A stretch of DNA of 64,000 bases, from positions 1-64,000 of the forward strand of contig DASPOF010000089.1 of the NCBI GenBank assembly GCA_035626155.1. The letters run 5' to 3'. Below, one piece after another: positions 29,088-37,809 of the stretch (its first letter is position 1; every line of letters begins with the position of its first letter). The position numbers and the translations under genes were made by a program. This stretch comes from DASPOF01 sp035626155. Its GTDB lineage: Bacteria > Desulfobacterota > Binatia > Binatales > Binataceae. Under the pieces are notes generated by a model that saw nothing but the letters and a program-made list of their open reading frames with translations, did no database searches and was not told the DNA's origin.

Positions 29088-29965
29088 CCCCTCGCTTGCA
29101 GCCTCTGTTCCTTCGGTATGGTGGAGATTTCCAGCCCCGGCATCGCATCGCCGAGCGGTCCCGAAACCTCGGCCAGCACCCTGGGGTCGCGGTAATGCGT
29201 CACGGCGAGCACGATCGCGCGGGCGCGGTCGGCGGGATCCGCAGACTTGAAGATTCCCGAGCCGACGAAGACGCTCTCCGCGCCGAGTTGCATCATCAGC
29301 GCCGCATCCGCCGGCGTCGCGATTCCGCCCGCGGCAAAGTTTGGTACCGGGAGCTTGCCGTCCGCCGCGACCATCCGCACCAGCTCATAGGGAGCGCCGA
29401 GTTCCTTCGCTGCGGCCATCAGTTCATCTTCGGGCGCGGTCTGAAGCCTGCGAATCTGCGAGTTGACCGCGCGTACGTGACGGACCGCCTCGACGATATT
29501 GCCCGAGCCCGCCTCGCCCTTGGTGCGAATCAGGGCCGCTCCCTCGCCGATGCGCCGCAGCGCCTCGCCGAGATCGCGCGCGCCGCACACGAAGGGGACC
29601 TTGAACGCGTGCTTGTCGACGTGAAACGACTCGTCGGCGGGCGTGAGCACTTCGCTTTCGTCGATGAAATCGACGCCGAGTTCCTCGAGGATCTGCGCTT
29701 CGACGAAATGGCCGATGCGCACCTTGGCCATGACCGGGATCGAAACCGCATCCTGGATTTCGCGAATTTTGCTGACCGGGGCCATCCGCGCCACCCCGCC
29801 CTGCGCGCGTATGTCGGCCGGGACGCGCTCGAGCGCCATGACCGCCACTGCGCCGGCCTTCTCCGCGATTTTGGCCTGCTCCGCATTGACGACGTCCATG
29901 ATGACGCCGCCCTTGAGCATCTCGGCCAGTCCTGTCTTAAGCCGCATCGTTCCGGTTTCCTGCAT
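29081..29965 (-). CDS. pdxS: Pyridoxal 5'-phosphate synthase lyase subunit
   Basis: PdxS makes PLP directly from ribose 5-phosphate, glyceraldehyde 3-phosphate and ammonia. The 294-residue TIM barrel shows VIMDVVNAEQAKIAEKAGAVAVMALERVPADIRAQGGVARM, AKVRIGHFVEAQILE, the Lys in FHVDKHAFKVPFVCGAR and RTKGEAGSGNI, all landmark segments including the two catalytic lysines. AGGAG lies nine bases before ATG 29965; ATG 29947 is an alternative. It begins 21 bases after the MocR regulator stop and overlaps pdxT. Confidence 0.97.
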   Translation of the reverse strand: MQETGTMRLKTGLAEMLKGGVIMDVVNAEQAKIAEKAGAVAVMALERVPADIRAQGGVARMAPVSKIREIQDAVSIPVMAKVRIGHFVEAQILEELGVDFIDESEVLTPADESFHVDKHAFKVPFVCGARDLGEALRRIGEGAALIRTKGEAGSGNIVEAVRHVRAVNSQIRRLQTAPEDELMAAAKELGAPYELVRMVAADGKLPVPNFAAGGIATPADAALMMQLGAESVFVGSGIFKSADPADRARAIVLAVTHYRDPRVLAEVSGPLGDAMPGLEISTIPKEQRLQARGW

Positions 29966-29986
29966 GATCCTGTGCTCCTATTGTTC

Positions 29987-31495
29987 CTATACGAGAATTC
30001 CGGGACCGCTCGGCTCGGCGCTCTCCGCGCCGCGCGCGACCAGTCCATTAATGATCGATCCGAGACGCCGCACCCCGGTGCGGATTTCTTCCGGCGCGCA
30101 ATGCCCGTAACCAAGCCGGAAGCAGTTGAGGTAGCGGCCGTCGATATCGTGCGCGGGGCCCGGCACGATCGCAACCCCTTGCTCCATCCCCTGTAAGAAA
30201 AGCTGAACCGACGATGCCCCCGCCGGCATCATGACCCATAGCTGGAACCCGCCCTGCGGGCGCGTCCAGCGCACGCCCTCAGGCGCGAATTCTTCCAGCG
30301 CCTTGAGCGCGGCGTCGCGCCGCAGCCGATAATACGCGCGCATCCGCTCGAGATGTTTCGCGTAGCCCGACTTGAGGAACTGCGCCGCGATCGCGTGCAT
30401 CAGGGACGGGCCGCTTACATCCATGTAACGCTTGTAGGCGAGCAGTTCTCGGACCAGCGGGCGATCGGCGACCAGGTATCCTATTCGCAGCCCGGGCATG
30501 AAGGTCTTCGAAATCGATCCGATCAGGATTCGATGGCCCGGCGCGAGCAGCGAGTAGAGACTTACCGGCTCCTCGCCCTCGAAGCGCAGCTCGCGGAAGA
30601 TCTCATCGACCAGCACGCACGAGTCCGAGCGCCTCGCCCAGTCGGCGATCTCGCGCCGCGCCTCGGTCGGCACGGTCAGGCCGGTCGGATTGTGGAAGTC
30701 CGGGCACGTGTAGAAGAGCGCGCGCTGGCTCTCGGACAGGGCGCGCAACTCCGCGAGGTTCGGCGCGCCGTCCTGCCAGCCTACGCTCTGCACCCAATGG
30801 CCGAACAGCATCATCGCGCCCGGGACGCCCGTGAACGTCGGCGTTTCGCAGATCGTGGCGCGTCCCTCATCGTGCGCCCACGCAGCCGCCAGCGTCACCG
30901 CCTGCTGCGATCCGTTGGTGATGATGATCTCATCGGGGGTCACCGCAATTCCGCGATGAGAGAGCGTGGCGCAAAGCGCCTCGCGCAGCTCCGGCAGCCC
31001 GGCCGGGCCTGCATACTCGTAGAGGCGGTGCGGGTTGGCCTTTAGCGCTTCCTCCGTGAGCCTCTCTAGTGACCCGTCGGGAATGGTTGCCGAACTCGGC
31101 ACTCCGCCCGAAAGGTTGATCGTGCCCGCCGGCCGCTCCATCGCCATCAACTCGCGCAGTCCGCGCGCGTAGCCCTCGCGCAGGCGGCGCATCGACCTCG
31201 CGACGTCCGGCCTCGCATCGGCGGCCGGGCCGGGACTCGGTGTCGCTTCTCCCCTGGAGGCGACGAACGTCCCGCGTCCGACTTCGGAGCGAATCAGCCC
31301 AGCCTTCTCGAGTTGCTGGAATGCCTTGACCGCGGTGAGCTTGTTGACCCCGATCTGTCGGGCGAGGTCGGCCACGGACGGCAATCGGTCGCCGGTGGCG
31401 AGCTGGTGCGAGTCGATCGCGGCGCGGATAGCGCCTTCGATCTGTCGGTAAAGGGGCGTTGACCCGTTGGGCTTGAGCTTCAGTTTTAAGGCCAC
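29987..31495 (-). CDS. MocR-family regulator, probable PdxR
   Basis: The 502-residue protein fuses a GntR winged helix (LYRQIEGAIRAAIDSHQLATGDRLPSVADLARQIGV..LTAVKAFQQLEKAGLI) to a fold-type I aminotransferase domain that binds PLP as a sensor. The PLP lysine region is IGSISKTFMPGLRIGY. It heads the pdxST operon, so it is probably PdxR, controlling B6 synthesis by PLP level. I place the start at GTG 31495 (VALKLKLKPNG). The in-frame TTG at 31531 lies inside the promoter. The -10 element ends only eight bases before GTG, so the mRNA is nearly leaderless. Confidence 0.9.
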   Translation of the reverse strand: MALKLKLKPNGSTPLYRQIEGAIRAAIDSHQLATGDRLPSVADLARQIGVNKLTAVKAFQQLEKAGLIRSEVGRGTFVASRGEATPSPGPAADARPDVARSMRRLREGYARGLRELMAMERPAGTINLSGGVPSSATIPDGSLERLTEEALKANPHRLYEYAGPAGLPELREALCATLSHRGIAVTPDEIIITNGSQQAVTLAAAWAHDEGRATICETPTFTGVPGAMMLFGHWVQSVGWQDGAPNLAELRALSESQRALFYTCPDFHNPTGLTVPTEARREIADWARRSDSCVLVDEIFRELRFEGEEPVSLYSLLAPGHRILIGSISKTFMPGLRIGYLVADRPLVRELLAYKRYMDVSGPSLMHAIAAQFLKSGYAKHLERMRAYYRLRRDAALKALEEFAPEGVRWTRPQGGFQLWVMMPAGASSVQLFLQGMEQGVAIVPGPAHDIDGRYLNCFRLGYGHCAPEEIRTGVRRLGSIINGLVARGAESAEPSGPGILV

Positions 31496-31503
31496 CCTGC
31501 TCG

Positions 31504-31531
31504 TATATACTACAGCATATACTACAGTCAA
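31504..31531 (-). promoter_or_regulatory. MocR-pdxST promoter overlapped by 12-bp direct repeats
   Basis: Reading the minus strand, -35 TTGACT (31531-31526) and -10 TATATA (31509-31504) are 16 bases apart. Superposed on them are two contiguous 12-base repeats, CTGTAGTATATG and CTGTAGTATATA (31527-31504). MocR regulators bind direct repeats with head-to-tail geometry, so this is a likely PdxR operator for autoregulation of the whole operon. The repeat lies directly on the polymerase footprint. Confidence 0.75.
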
Positions 31532-31613
31532 TTGAAAATGATGGGGTTCGCCGCGGCAGGCCGGGAAATTCTCGGACGGTCGAAACGGCCGAACTCTCCG
31601 CAGGCGGGCCCTC

Positions 31614-32336
31614 CTAGCGCGAGGCGAGCACCTCGGCCAGATGATGCACCTCGATCTTGTCGCCCGCGCGATGCAGCCCGCCGCCGATCTGCATCAGGCA
31701 TCCGCAGTCGGCCGAGACCACCGCATCGGCGCCGCTTTGGCGGATGCGCGCGAGCTTGTCGTCGAGGATCGCGCCCGAGATCTGCGGAAACTTGACCGCG
31801 AACAATCCGCCGAAGCCGCAGCATTCCTCGCGGCCGCCGAATTCGACCAGGCGGATTCCATTGACCGCGCTTAGAAGCGCGATCGCTTCGTCGCGCCCGT
31901 TGAGTTCGCGCATCAGGTGGCAGGACGGATGGTACGCCACGGCCCGCTCGTAGCGGGCGCCGACGTACTTGACCTTGAGCACGCCGGCCAGGAATTGCGA
32001 GAACTCGAAGACCCACGGCCGGATGGCGCTCGCTTTCTCCAGCATCGCCGGCTCATCCGCCAGCAAATCGGGATAGAAGATTTTGATCATGCTCGTGCAC
32101 GATCCCGAGGGAACCACGATCGGCGTCCCCGGCGCGCATGAGAAAAGGAAGCGCCGGGCGAGCGAGCGCGCCTCGTCGCGAAGCCCATCGTTGAACGCGG
32201 CCTGTCCGCAGCAGAATGCGCGGCGAAGCGGCCGCACCTTGAGCCGCAGCCGTTCCAGCACCGTTGCGGCCCCCTCGACCGCCTCGGGAAAAAATTCCTC
32301 GGCAAGGCACGTCTGGAAGAGCTGAACTTCAGTCAT
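31614..32336 (-). CDS. lutA: L-lactate utilisation protein A, cysteine-rich Fe-S protein
   Basis: LutA (YkgE) is the CCG-domain partner of LutB and LutC in L-lactate oxidation to pyruvate. The 240-residue protein has two CCG modules, FCCGQA and ECCGFGG, each with preceding Cys (QTCLAEE, SCHLM) and trailing Cys pairs (GSCTSMI, DCGCLMQ), expected to bind Fe-S clusters. It is the last gene of queG-SirB1-lutB-lutC-lutA on the minus strand, 33 bases after lutC. Confidence 0.93.
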   Translation of the reverse strand: MTEVQLFQTCLAEEFFPEAVEGAATVLERLRLKVRPLRRAFCCGQAAFNDGLRDEARSLARRFLFSCAPGTPIVVPSGSCTSMIKIFYPDLLADEPAMLEKASAIRPWVFEFSQFLAGVLKVKYVGARYERAVAYHPSCHLMRELNGRDEAIALLSAVNGIRLVEFGGREECCGFGGLFAVKFPQISGAILDDKLARIRQSGADAVVSADCGCLMQIGGGLHRAGDKIEVHHLAEVLASR

Positions 32337-32369
32337 CTGATTGCCGCCGGCTGCCTGTCAAAGGACTGC

Positions 32370-33062
32370 TTACTCCCTGGGCCATACGAGAATCACATCG
32401 AGCGATTTCGGCCCGTGGACCCCGACCACGATCCGCTTTTCGATATCCGCGGTACGGCTCGGTCCGGTGATGAGCGTGATGCGTTGCGCGGCGGCGGCCT
32501 CGGGTCCGATCGTGGCGAGGAGCGCCGCGAGGTCCGGCACGAGCCCGTCGACCTGCACGAGGACCAGGCTTGCCGGCGGCACGAGCGTCAGCGAATTGGG
32601 GCGGCCCGCGCTGGAGAGCATCGCGACCGTGCCGGTAGCCGCGATCGCGTAATGCGCCTCGGCGACGCCGAGCGCGCATCGTGCGATTCGCTCGCGCATC
32701 ACGATGCGCGCCGCGGGGTCGGCGACCGGGCCGGGCCGCACGACCGAAATCCCGGCCGAAGTAAGCGCGGCAGCGATCGCGCCGGTGTCGTTCGCGACAC
32801 CCTCGCCGACGGCGATGCTCTGCGCGTTGCGCTCGCGCGCAACTTCGACGATCCGCGCGACGGCCTCATCGGGGGTGAGGATGCCGAGAAACCGGCCCGC
32901 GACCGCCTCGAGTTCGCGTGCGAACGTCGAGGCGAGTTCCGCGCGATGGGCGTGCGGCGGGATCCGGACCGGCGCGGGCTCTGCGGGCGGTTTCTTTTCG
33001 CCCGCTCCGGCGGTTTCGAGCGCGGTCTTGAGCCGCGCGACGATCTTGTGCAACTCGGCCAT
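32370..33062 (-). CDS. lutC: L-lactate utilisation protein C (LUD domain)
   Basis: LutC (YkgG) is a LUD-domain protein of the LutABC lactate dehydrogenase complex. The 230-residue protein has an N-terminal helical region (MAELHKIVARLKTALE) and the LUD core (VGEGVANDTG, VAEAHYAIAATGTVAMLSSAGRPNSLTLVPPASLVLV) ending in RIVVGVHGPKSLDVILV. ATG 33062 lies only two bases after the lutB stop, so they are translationally coupled. An upstream-extended frame is a shadow of lutB. Confidence 0.93.
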   Translation of the reverse strand: MAELHKIVARLKTALETAGAGEKKPPAEPAPVRIPPHAHRAELASTFARELEAVAGRFLGILTPDEAVARIVEVARERNAQSIAVGEGVANDTGAIAAALTSAGISVVRPGPVADPAARIVMRERIARCALGVAEAHYAIAATGTVAMLSSAGRPNSLTLVPPASLVLVQVDGLVPDLAALLATIGPEAAAAQRITLITGPSRTADIEKRIVVGVHGPKSLDVILVWPRE

Positions 33063-33064
33063 CG

Positions 33065-34483
33065 TCAGGCGCCCGGCGCTCCTTTTGCGCGTCGCTTTCG
33101 CGGATGCGGCCTGGGGAAGTCGCGGATCCTCGTCCAGTTGCCGAGCGGCGGCGGCATCCTGCGCAGCCATCCGTCGCGCGAGAATGGCCCAAGCGCGATC
33201 GCGGCCAGCCGCCCGAGCAGCCGAATCGTCCGGGGATGGCGCGCCATCCGCGCAAACCGCCGCGCGCCTGCGCGCGCCCGCGCCGCTGCGCCCGGCCATT
33301 TGATCGCATCGGCGCCGCGCGCGCTCTCCTTCCATCGCAGATGAAGCAGGAGGCGCGGGATGTCGATCTTGACCGGGCAGATCTCCTTGCACGCTCCGCA
33401 CAGCGTCGAGGCGAACGGCAGTTGCGCGGTCGCGCTGCCGATCAGGTCCGGGCTCACGATCGATCCGATCGGCCCCGGATACGGCGACCGGTACGCGTGG
33501 CCCCCGATATGACGATAGACCGGGCATACGTTGAGGCACGCGCCGCAGCGTATGCAGTAGAGCGCCTCGCGCATCACCGGGTCCGCGAGCATCGTGCTGC
33601 GCCCGTTGTCGAGGATGACGACGTGCATCTCGCGCGGCCCGTCCAGGTCGCCCTCGTGGCGCGGTCCGTTGATCAGGTTGGTGTAGGTCGTGAGTTTCTG
33701 GCCGGTTGCGGTGCGCGCGAGAATTTCCAGGAAGTGGGGCAGGTCGGCCAGGCGCGGGATCACTTTTTCGATCCCCATCACCGCGATGAACACCTCGGGC
33801 ATCGTCGAGGACATCCGGCCGTTGCCCTCGTTCTCGACCACGACCAGGGTGCCGGTTTCCGCAATCGCGAAATTTACCCCGGTCACGCCGAGGTCGGCGG
33901 CAAGAAAAATGTCGCGCAGCCGCGCGCGCGCCTCGCTGGTGAGTTTTTCGGGCTCGTCCGTGTACGCCATCCCGAGCTTGTCGCGGAACAGGGCGCCGAT
34001 GTCCTCCTTGGAGAGATGAATCGCGGGCGTGATGATGTGCGAGGGCGGCTCGTTTCGGAGCTGGACGATGTATTCGCCCAGGTCGGTCTCGACCGCCTCG
34101 ATGCCCGCCGCGGACAGCGCCGGGTTAAGCCCGATCTCCTCGGTGGTCATCGACTTGCCCTTGACCACCCGCCGCGCGCCCGCCCGCTTTGCGGCGGAGA
34201 CGATGTAGTCGCGCGCCTCCGCCGCGCTCGCGGCGAAAAATACCTTGCATCCGCGGGCTTCAAGCTTTCTGGTGAGCTCGACCACGAGGTCATCGAGGCG
34301 GCCGATCGCGTCCTCTTTGATTCGCCTCGCCTGCGCGCGCTCATCCTCGTACGGCGGAAACTCGGCGCGGACTTCGGCGAAGTGCTCCAGGTGTCGCGCG
34401 CTTGCGTTTTCGAGCTTGCGATGGAGTTCGCGATCCGCGGCGGCGGCGCTGCTCGCCTCAAAGAAATCTCGCGGCGCGGCCAT
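33065..34483 (-). CDS. lutB: L-lactate utilisation protein B, Fe-S oxidoreductase
   Basis: LutB (YkgF) carries a LUD-like domain and two [4Fe-4S] motifs. In this 472-residue protein the clusters are bound by CIRCGACLNVCP and CGACKEICPVKIDIP. Upstream, ARRVVKGKSMTTEEIGLN and FAIAETGTLVVVENEGNGRMSSTMPEV are typical. A basic, Arg/Pro-rich tail ends the protein. Together with LutA and LutC it should pass electrons from L-lactate to the respiratory chain. It follows the SirB1-like gene by 23 bases. No LldP permease or LutR gene is next to it. Confidence 0.95.
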   Translation of the reverse strand: MAAPRDFFEASSAAAADRELHRKLENASARHLEHFAEVRAEFPPYEDERAQARRIKEDAIGRLDDLVVELTRKLEARGCKVFFAASAAEARDYIVSAAKRAGARRVVKGKSMTTEEIGLNPALSAAGIEAVETDLGEYIVQLRNEPPSHIITPAIHLSKEDIGALFRDKLGMAYTDEPEKLTSEARARLRDIFLAADLGVTGVNFAIAETGTLVVVENEGNGRMSSTMPEVFIAVMGIEKVIPRLADLPHFLEILARTATGQKLTTYTNLINGPRHEGDLDGPREMHVVILDNGRSTMLADPVMREALYCIRCGACLNVCPVYRHIGGHAYRSPYPGPIGSIVSPDLIGSATAQLPFASTLCGACKEICPVKIDIPRLLLHLRWKESARGADAIKWPGAAARARAGARRFARMARHPRTIRLLGRLAAIALGPFSRDGWLRRMPPPLGNWTRIRDFPRPHPRKRRAKGAPGA

Positions 34484-34506
34484 CGGGTCCGGCGCTTGCG
34501 CGCGGC

Positions 34507-35334
34507 TCAGTTGATGAGCGCCACCTGGCGCGCCAGCCGCATCACCGCCTCGCGCGCCGCGGCGGAGGCGGGATGCTCGGGAGCCAGGGAAAGGAAGCTT
34601 TGGAAGTCATCGAGCGCGGCCTTGAAGCACTCCAGCCGCTCGAACAGCGCGCCGCGTTCGACCAGCTCCTCGATTGCGCGCGGATCGAGCAGGAGGATCC
34701 GATCGAGCGCGGCGAGCGCGCGGTGCCAGTCCGCAAGATCCGTGTAAACGCTCTTGAGATTCTTGAGCACGCGTACGAGGATCTGCCGCCCGCGCACCGC
34801 CTGGAGCATCGCGGGATGCAGCTCGACGGGCTGCCCGTACACCTGCGCGAGCAGCGCGCGGATTTCCTCCAGGTTCAGGATCGCGCCGCCGTTGAACGGG
34901 TCGATAATCAGCTCGCCGCGATCATCGACCGCCTTGACCAGGAAGTGGCCCGGAAAGCCGACGCCGTAGAGGTTGAAGCCGAGACGCCGGCCGACTTCCA
35001 GGTAAATGATCGAGAGCGTGATCGGGATGCCGAGGCGGCGATTGAGGACCTCGTTCAGAAACGAGTTGCGCGGGTCGTTCTTGTGGTCCGCATCGCCCTC
35101 GAAGCCCTTCTGCTCGAACAGATAATGCGACAGGAGCTGGATGCGCTCGACGGTGTCGCTGCCCGCGCGGACAATGGGTTCGGCCTCGCGCGCCATCGCG
35201 GCAATCCGCTCCATGTAAGCATCGACGTCGAGGTCGGGATATTCCTCCCTGGCAATCAGCAGCGCACCGAGCGCCACCGGAACCGGCTCGCGCGAGGCAA
35301 GCCACTTGAATTCGCGCCGCGCGTCATCGTTCAT
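34507..35334 (-). CDS. SirB1-family protein, transglutaminase-like and TPR
   Basis: The 275-residue protein matches the SirB1/YchA family: REEYPDLDVDAYMERIAAMA, NDPRNSFLNEVLNRRLGIPITLSIIYLEVGRRLGF, GFPGHFLVKA and a C-terminal TPR-like stretch (VYTDLADWHRALAALDRILLLDP). The N-terminal domain has a transglutaminase-like fold, but the active-site Cys expected in true transglutaminases is not seen at the GIPITLS position. Function is unknown; it is often near prfA/prmC elsewhere. ATG 35334 is the first Met that matches the family. It lies between queG and lutB in one direction. Confidence 0.87.
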   Translation of the reverse strand: MNDDARREFKWLASREPVPVALGALLIAREEYPDLDVDAYMERIAAMAREAEPIVRAGSDTVERIQLLSHYLFEQKGFEGDADHKNDPRNSFLNEVLNRRLGIPITLSIIYLEVGRRLGFNLYGVGFPGHFLVKAVDDRGELIIDPFNGGAILNLEEIRALLAQVYGQPVELHPAMLQAVRGRQILVRVLKNLKSVYTDLADWHRALAALDRILLLDPRAIEELVERGALFERLECFKAALDDFQSFLSLAPEHPASAAAREAVMRLARQVALIN

Positions 35335-35390
35335 CAAGATTATTCCCCGCGCTTTCCAGTCTTGTCTTGCGCAACGGATTTGACAAGCGC

Positions 35391-36506
35391 TCATGGAGAC
35401 CCGGTAGTGAGCGCCGCATCGATTTCCGCCGCTGTCGCGCCGTCCGGCTCTCGCGCGCGTGCGCGGTCGAGTGCGCGGCGCGATGGCGCCCCGCCGATAC
35501 GCCCGAGCGCCCACGCCGCGTGAGCGCGCACCAGCGGCTCGGGATCGTTTTCGAGCGCGCGCGCCAGATGCGGTCCCGCCTCGGGATTGCCGGTATTGCC
35601 GAGCACGACGGCCACGTTGCGCGCAAGTCCGCGCCGCTTCGTGCGCTTGATCGCGCTTGCGGAGAATCGCCGGCTGAAACCCGCATCGTCGAGCGCGAGC
35701 AGCTCGGGAAGATACGGAAACAGGTCCGCCGTCGCGCCATTACCCTCCGCGCCGTTCCACGGGCAGACTTCCTGGCAGACGTCGCAGCCGAAGATCCACA
35801 TCTCGAGCTTCGCGCGAAGCTCCACCGGAATCGATCCGCGATGCTCGATCGTGAGGTACGAGATGCAGAGCCGCGAATCGATCGCGCAGCCCGGCCCAAG
35901 CGCGCCGGTCGGGCACAGATCGAGGCATCGCCGGCACGTTCCGCAGTGCTCGCGATACGGTTGCGCGCTCGGCTCCAATTCGGCGTCGGTCAGAATCTCC
36001 GCGAGGAAAAAATACGAGCCGTGCTCGCGATTGAGAATCATCGTGTTCTTCCCGAACCATCCCAGACGCGCCCCGGCCGCCCATTCACGCTCGAAGACCG
36101 GCCCGGTGTCGACGTAAACCCGGGTCACCGCGCGGGGCTTAAGCGCCGCGATCGCGCCGGCGACGGCGCGCGCCTTCGCGAGAACGTAATCGTGATAGTC
36201 GGTCCCGAGCGCATAGGCGGCGATTCGTCCGCGCAACTCCGCGCGCCAATCCCCGGACGGCGCGGCCGGCGCCGGGTATGGATAGCCGAGGCTCACCACG
36301 GACTCGATTCGGGGATCGAGCCGGCGCGGGTCCAATCGGCGCTCGGGCTCGCGCGCGAGGTAGGCCATCGTGCCGTGGCGCCCCTCGCCAAGCCATTGGC
36401 GATAGAACGCCTCGCGATCCTCGAGCCGGCGAATGCGGGCAAATCCGACCAGGGAAAACCCGTTCGCGCGAGCGGCATCTGCGATGGCGCGATTGACGCG
36501 GTCCAC
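35391..36506 (-). CDS. queG: Epoxyqueuosine reductase
   Basis: QueG reduces epoxyqueuosine to queuosine in tRNA wobble modification, using cobalamin and two [4Fe-4S] clusters. The 371-residue protein has the ferredoxin motifs CGTCRRCLDLCP and CDVCQEVCPWN, the substrate segment YVDTGPVFEREWAAGARLGWFGKN and a C-terminal HEAT-like region. The start codon is GTG 36506. Its B12 dependence fits the B12-dependent NrdJ encoded in the same window. It is the first gene of a minus-strand array with SirB1 and lutBCA and is divergent from erpA. Confidence 0.93.
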   Translation of the reverse strand: MDRVNRAIADAARANGFSLVGFARIRRLEDREAFYRQWLGEGRHGTMAYLAREPERRLDPRRLDPRIESVVSLGYPYPAPAAPSGDWRAELRGRIAAYALGTDYHDYVLAKARAVAGAIAALKPRAVTRVYVDTGPVFEREWAAGARLGWFGKNTMILNREHGSYFFLAEILTDAELEPSAQPYREHCGTCRRCLDLCPTGALGPGCAIDSRLCISYLTIEHRGSIPVELRAKLEMWIFGCDVCQEVCPWNGAEGNGATADLFPYLPELLALDDAGFSRRFSASAIKRTKRRGLARNVAVVLGNTGNPEAGPHLARALENDPEPLVRAHAAWALGRIGGAPSRRALDRARAREPDGATAAEIDAALTTGSP

Positions 36507-36551
36507 GGGACTTGCAAAACGCTAGCACTTTCGCGATGTTCTTGCTCCAGG

Positions 36552-36587
36552 AATAGTGGGTACGTTGACTCCACTATTTGGTATGAT
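36552..36587 (+). promoter_or_regulatory. Inverted repeat and extended -10 promoter between queG and erpA
   Basis: Arms AATAGTGG (36552-36559) and CCACTATT (36571-36578) are a perfect 8-bp inverted repeat with an 11-base spacer. An extended -10, TGGTATGAT, directly follows (TATGAT at 36582-36587), reading toward erpA. The repeat sits where the -35 region would be, so a regulator bound here could act on erpA and perhaps queG. The regulator is unknown; an Fe-S-sensing protein is a guess from context. Confidence 0.6.
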
Positions 36588-36641
36588 TAGGTTTGCACTG
36601 AGACGCTGGGCGCCTTTCTCAAGCATCTGTTACGGGAGAAA

Positions 36642-37037
36642 ATGATGGCCGAGGAACTGAATCAGGAACCAGTCGAGCAGGAACCTTCCAAGATCGATCT
36701 CGCAAGCCTGCCCGACGTGAAGCTTACCGCCAAGGCGGCCGAGATGGTCCACAAGCTGCGCGCGAAAGAGAACCTGTCGCCCGAGCACGGACTTCGAATC
36801 GGCGTCGTCGGAGGCGGCTGTTCGGGGTTCCAATATGCCCTAAGCTTTGACCTGGCCAAGGATGGCGATCGGGTGGTCGAGTTCGACGGCGTCCGCGTCT
36901 TCGTGGATGAGCTGTCACTCCCATATATCGCAGGCACGACGCTGGACTTTGTCGAGGGGCTGCACGGAGCGGGCTTCCGCTTCGAAAATCCTCGTGCGAC
37001 GCGCACTTGCGGATGCGGGTCGTCCTTCAGCGCGTAA
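36642..37037 (+). CDS. erpA: A-type iron-sulfur carrier protein (ErpA/IscA family)
   Basis: A-type carriers deliver [4Fe-4S] or [2Fe-2S] clusters to apo-enzymes. The 131-residue protein has the three cysteines of the family: Cys in GGGCSGFQY and the CGCGSSF pair at the C terminus. An acidic 20-residue N-terminal extension (NQEPVEQEPSKI) precedes the conserved VKLTAKAAEMVHKL. Starts ATG 36642 or 36645 are both possible with GGGAG just upstream. Many Fe-S client enzymes lie nearby (QueG, LutA, LutB). A good terminator follows. Confidence 0.93.
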   Translation: MMAEELNQEPVEQEPSKIDLASLPDVKLTAKAAEMVHKLRAKENLSPEHGLRIGVVGGGCSGFQYALSFDLAKDGDRVVEFDGVRVFVDELSLPYIAGTTLDFVEGLHGAGFRFENPRATRTCGCGSSFSA

Positions 37038-37064
37038 CGGAAGAAATCTTATTCGATTCAATTG

Positions 37065-37095
37065 GCCGGCCGCGAAAGCGGCCGGTCTTTTTTTG
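37065..37095 (+). terminator. Rho-independent terminator after erpA
   Basis: A stem of GGCCGGCCGC and GCGGCCGGTC with a GAAA tetraloop (37065-37088) is followed by seven T residues (37089-37095). It begins 27 bases after the erpA stop. This is the clearest intrinsic terminator in the window. Confidence 0.92.
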
Positions 37096-37218
37096 CCCTT
37101 GCGCGATTGAGGCGGCCTCGGCGCGAGTTCTTCCGCCCGTCGGGCTCAGCGCATCCGTGGGGTCGCGGGGCTCGACCGGATTCTTCTTTCGATTGCTCTG
37201 TGTTAGACCGACCCGGCG

Positions 37219-37770
37219 ATGCTCGCGGCCCTGATTCACTGGCTTTCGCCTGCGCGGCGGAGCTTCATGCGCCGGCTCGGCCGTCCGGCGCTTTCGAAGT
37301 TCGATGAGCGCCTGCGTGCGTGCGGATCGCCGCGCGCCGCCGGGTTCATGTCGATCCTGCTTCGCGCCAACAGCGACTTCCTCGCCTACGCGCTCTCACG
37401 CAAGGGTCCGCTTGCCCGGTATGCCGGCGGCGCGACCCCGGAGCGCGTCGAGGTGTGCCTCGGATCGATGCTGATCTTTGCGACGAACCTGTTTGCGCGC
37501 GATGAGATGAGGAACGAGGGAAGCGGGCTGGTCGGGCTGCTTGCGGGGATCGTCGGATGGGAGCCGAAACAGGTGATGCTCCGGCGCGACAATCTGCGAA
37601 AGGCTCCCCGCTCGGAGGAATGGATGCTCTATTCGTGGCTGGTCATGGACCTTGGCGGAGAGCGGCCGGCCTACGATGCGGAGCTTGAGCGCAGCTTCGG
37701 TTACAACTACCTATCGTACATCGGGCAATTTCGCGCCGAGCTGGAGCGCGCCGCCGCTCAGCCAAAATAG
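37219..37770 (+). CDS. Conserved-looking helical protein of unknown function
   Basis: I do not recognise this 183-residue protein. It is mostly alpha-helical and soluble, with a basic N terminus (SPARRSFMRRLGRPALSKFDERLRA), a middle block VEVCLGSMLIFATNLFARDEMRNEGSGLVGLLAGIVGW and a C-terminal FGYNYLSYIGQFRAELERA. Codon use and the lack of overlap with other frames support it being real. It lies after the erpA terminator and 39 bases before fabG, so it may be co-transcribed with fabG. No motif gives a function. Confidence 0.65.
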   Translation: MLAALIHWLSPARRSFMRRLGRPALSKFDERLRACGSPRAAGFMSILLRANSDFLAYALSRKGPLARYAGGATPERVEVCLGSMLIFATNLFARDEMRNEGSGLVGLLAGIVGWEPKQVMLRRDNLRKAPRSEEWMLYSWLVMDLGGERPAYDAELERSFGYNYLSYIGQFRAELERAAAQPK

Positions 37771-37809
37771 CCGCGGCGAATCCAGCGGGCGATTCGATTG
37801 GAGACAACC

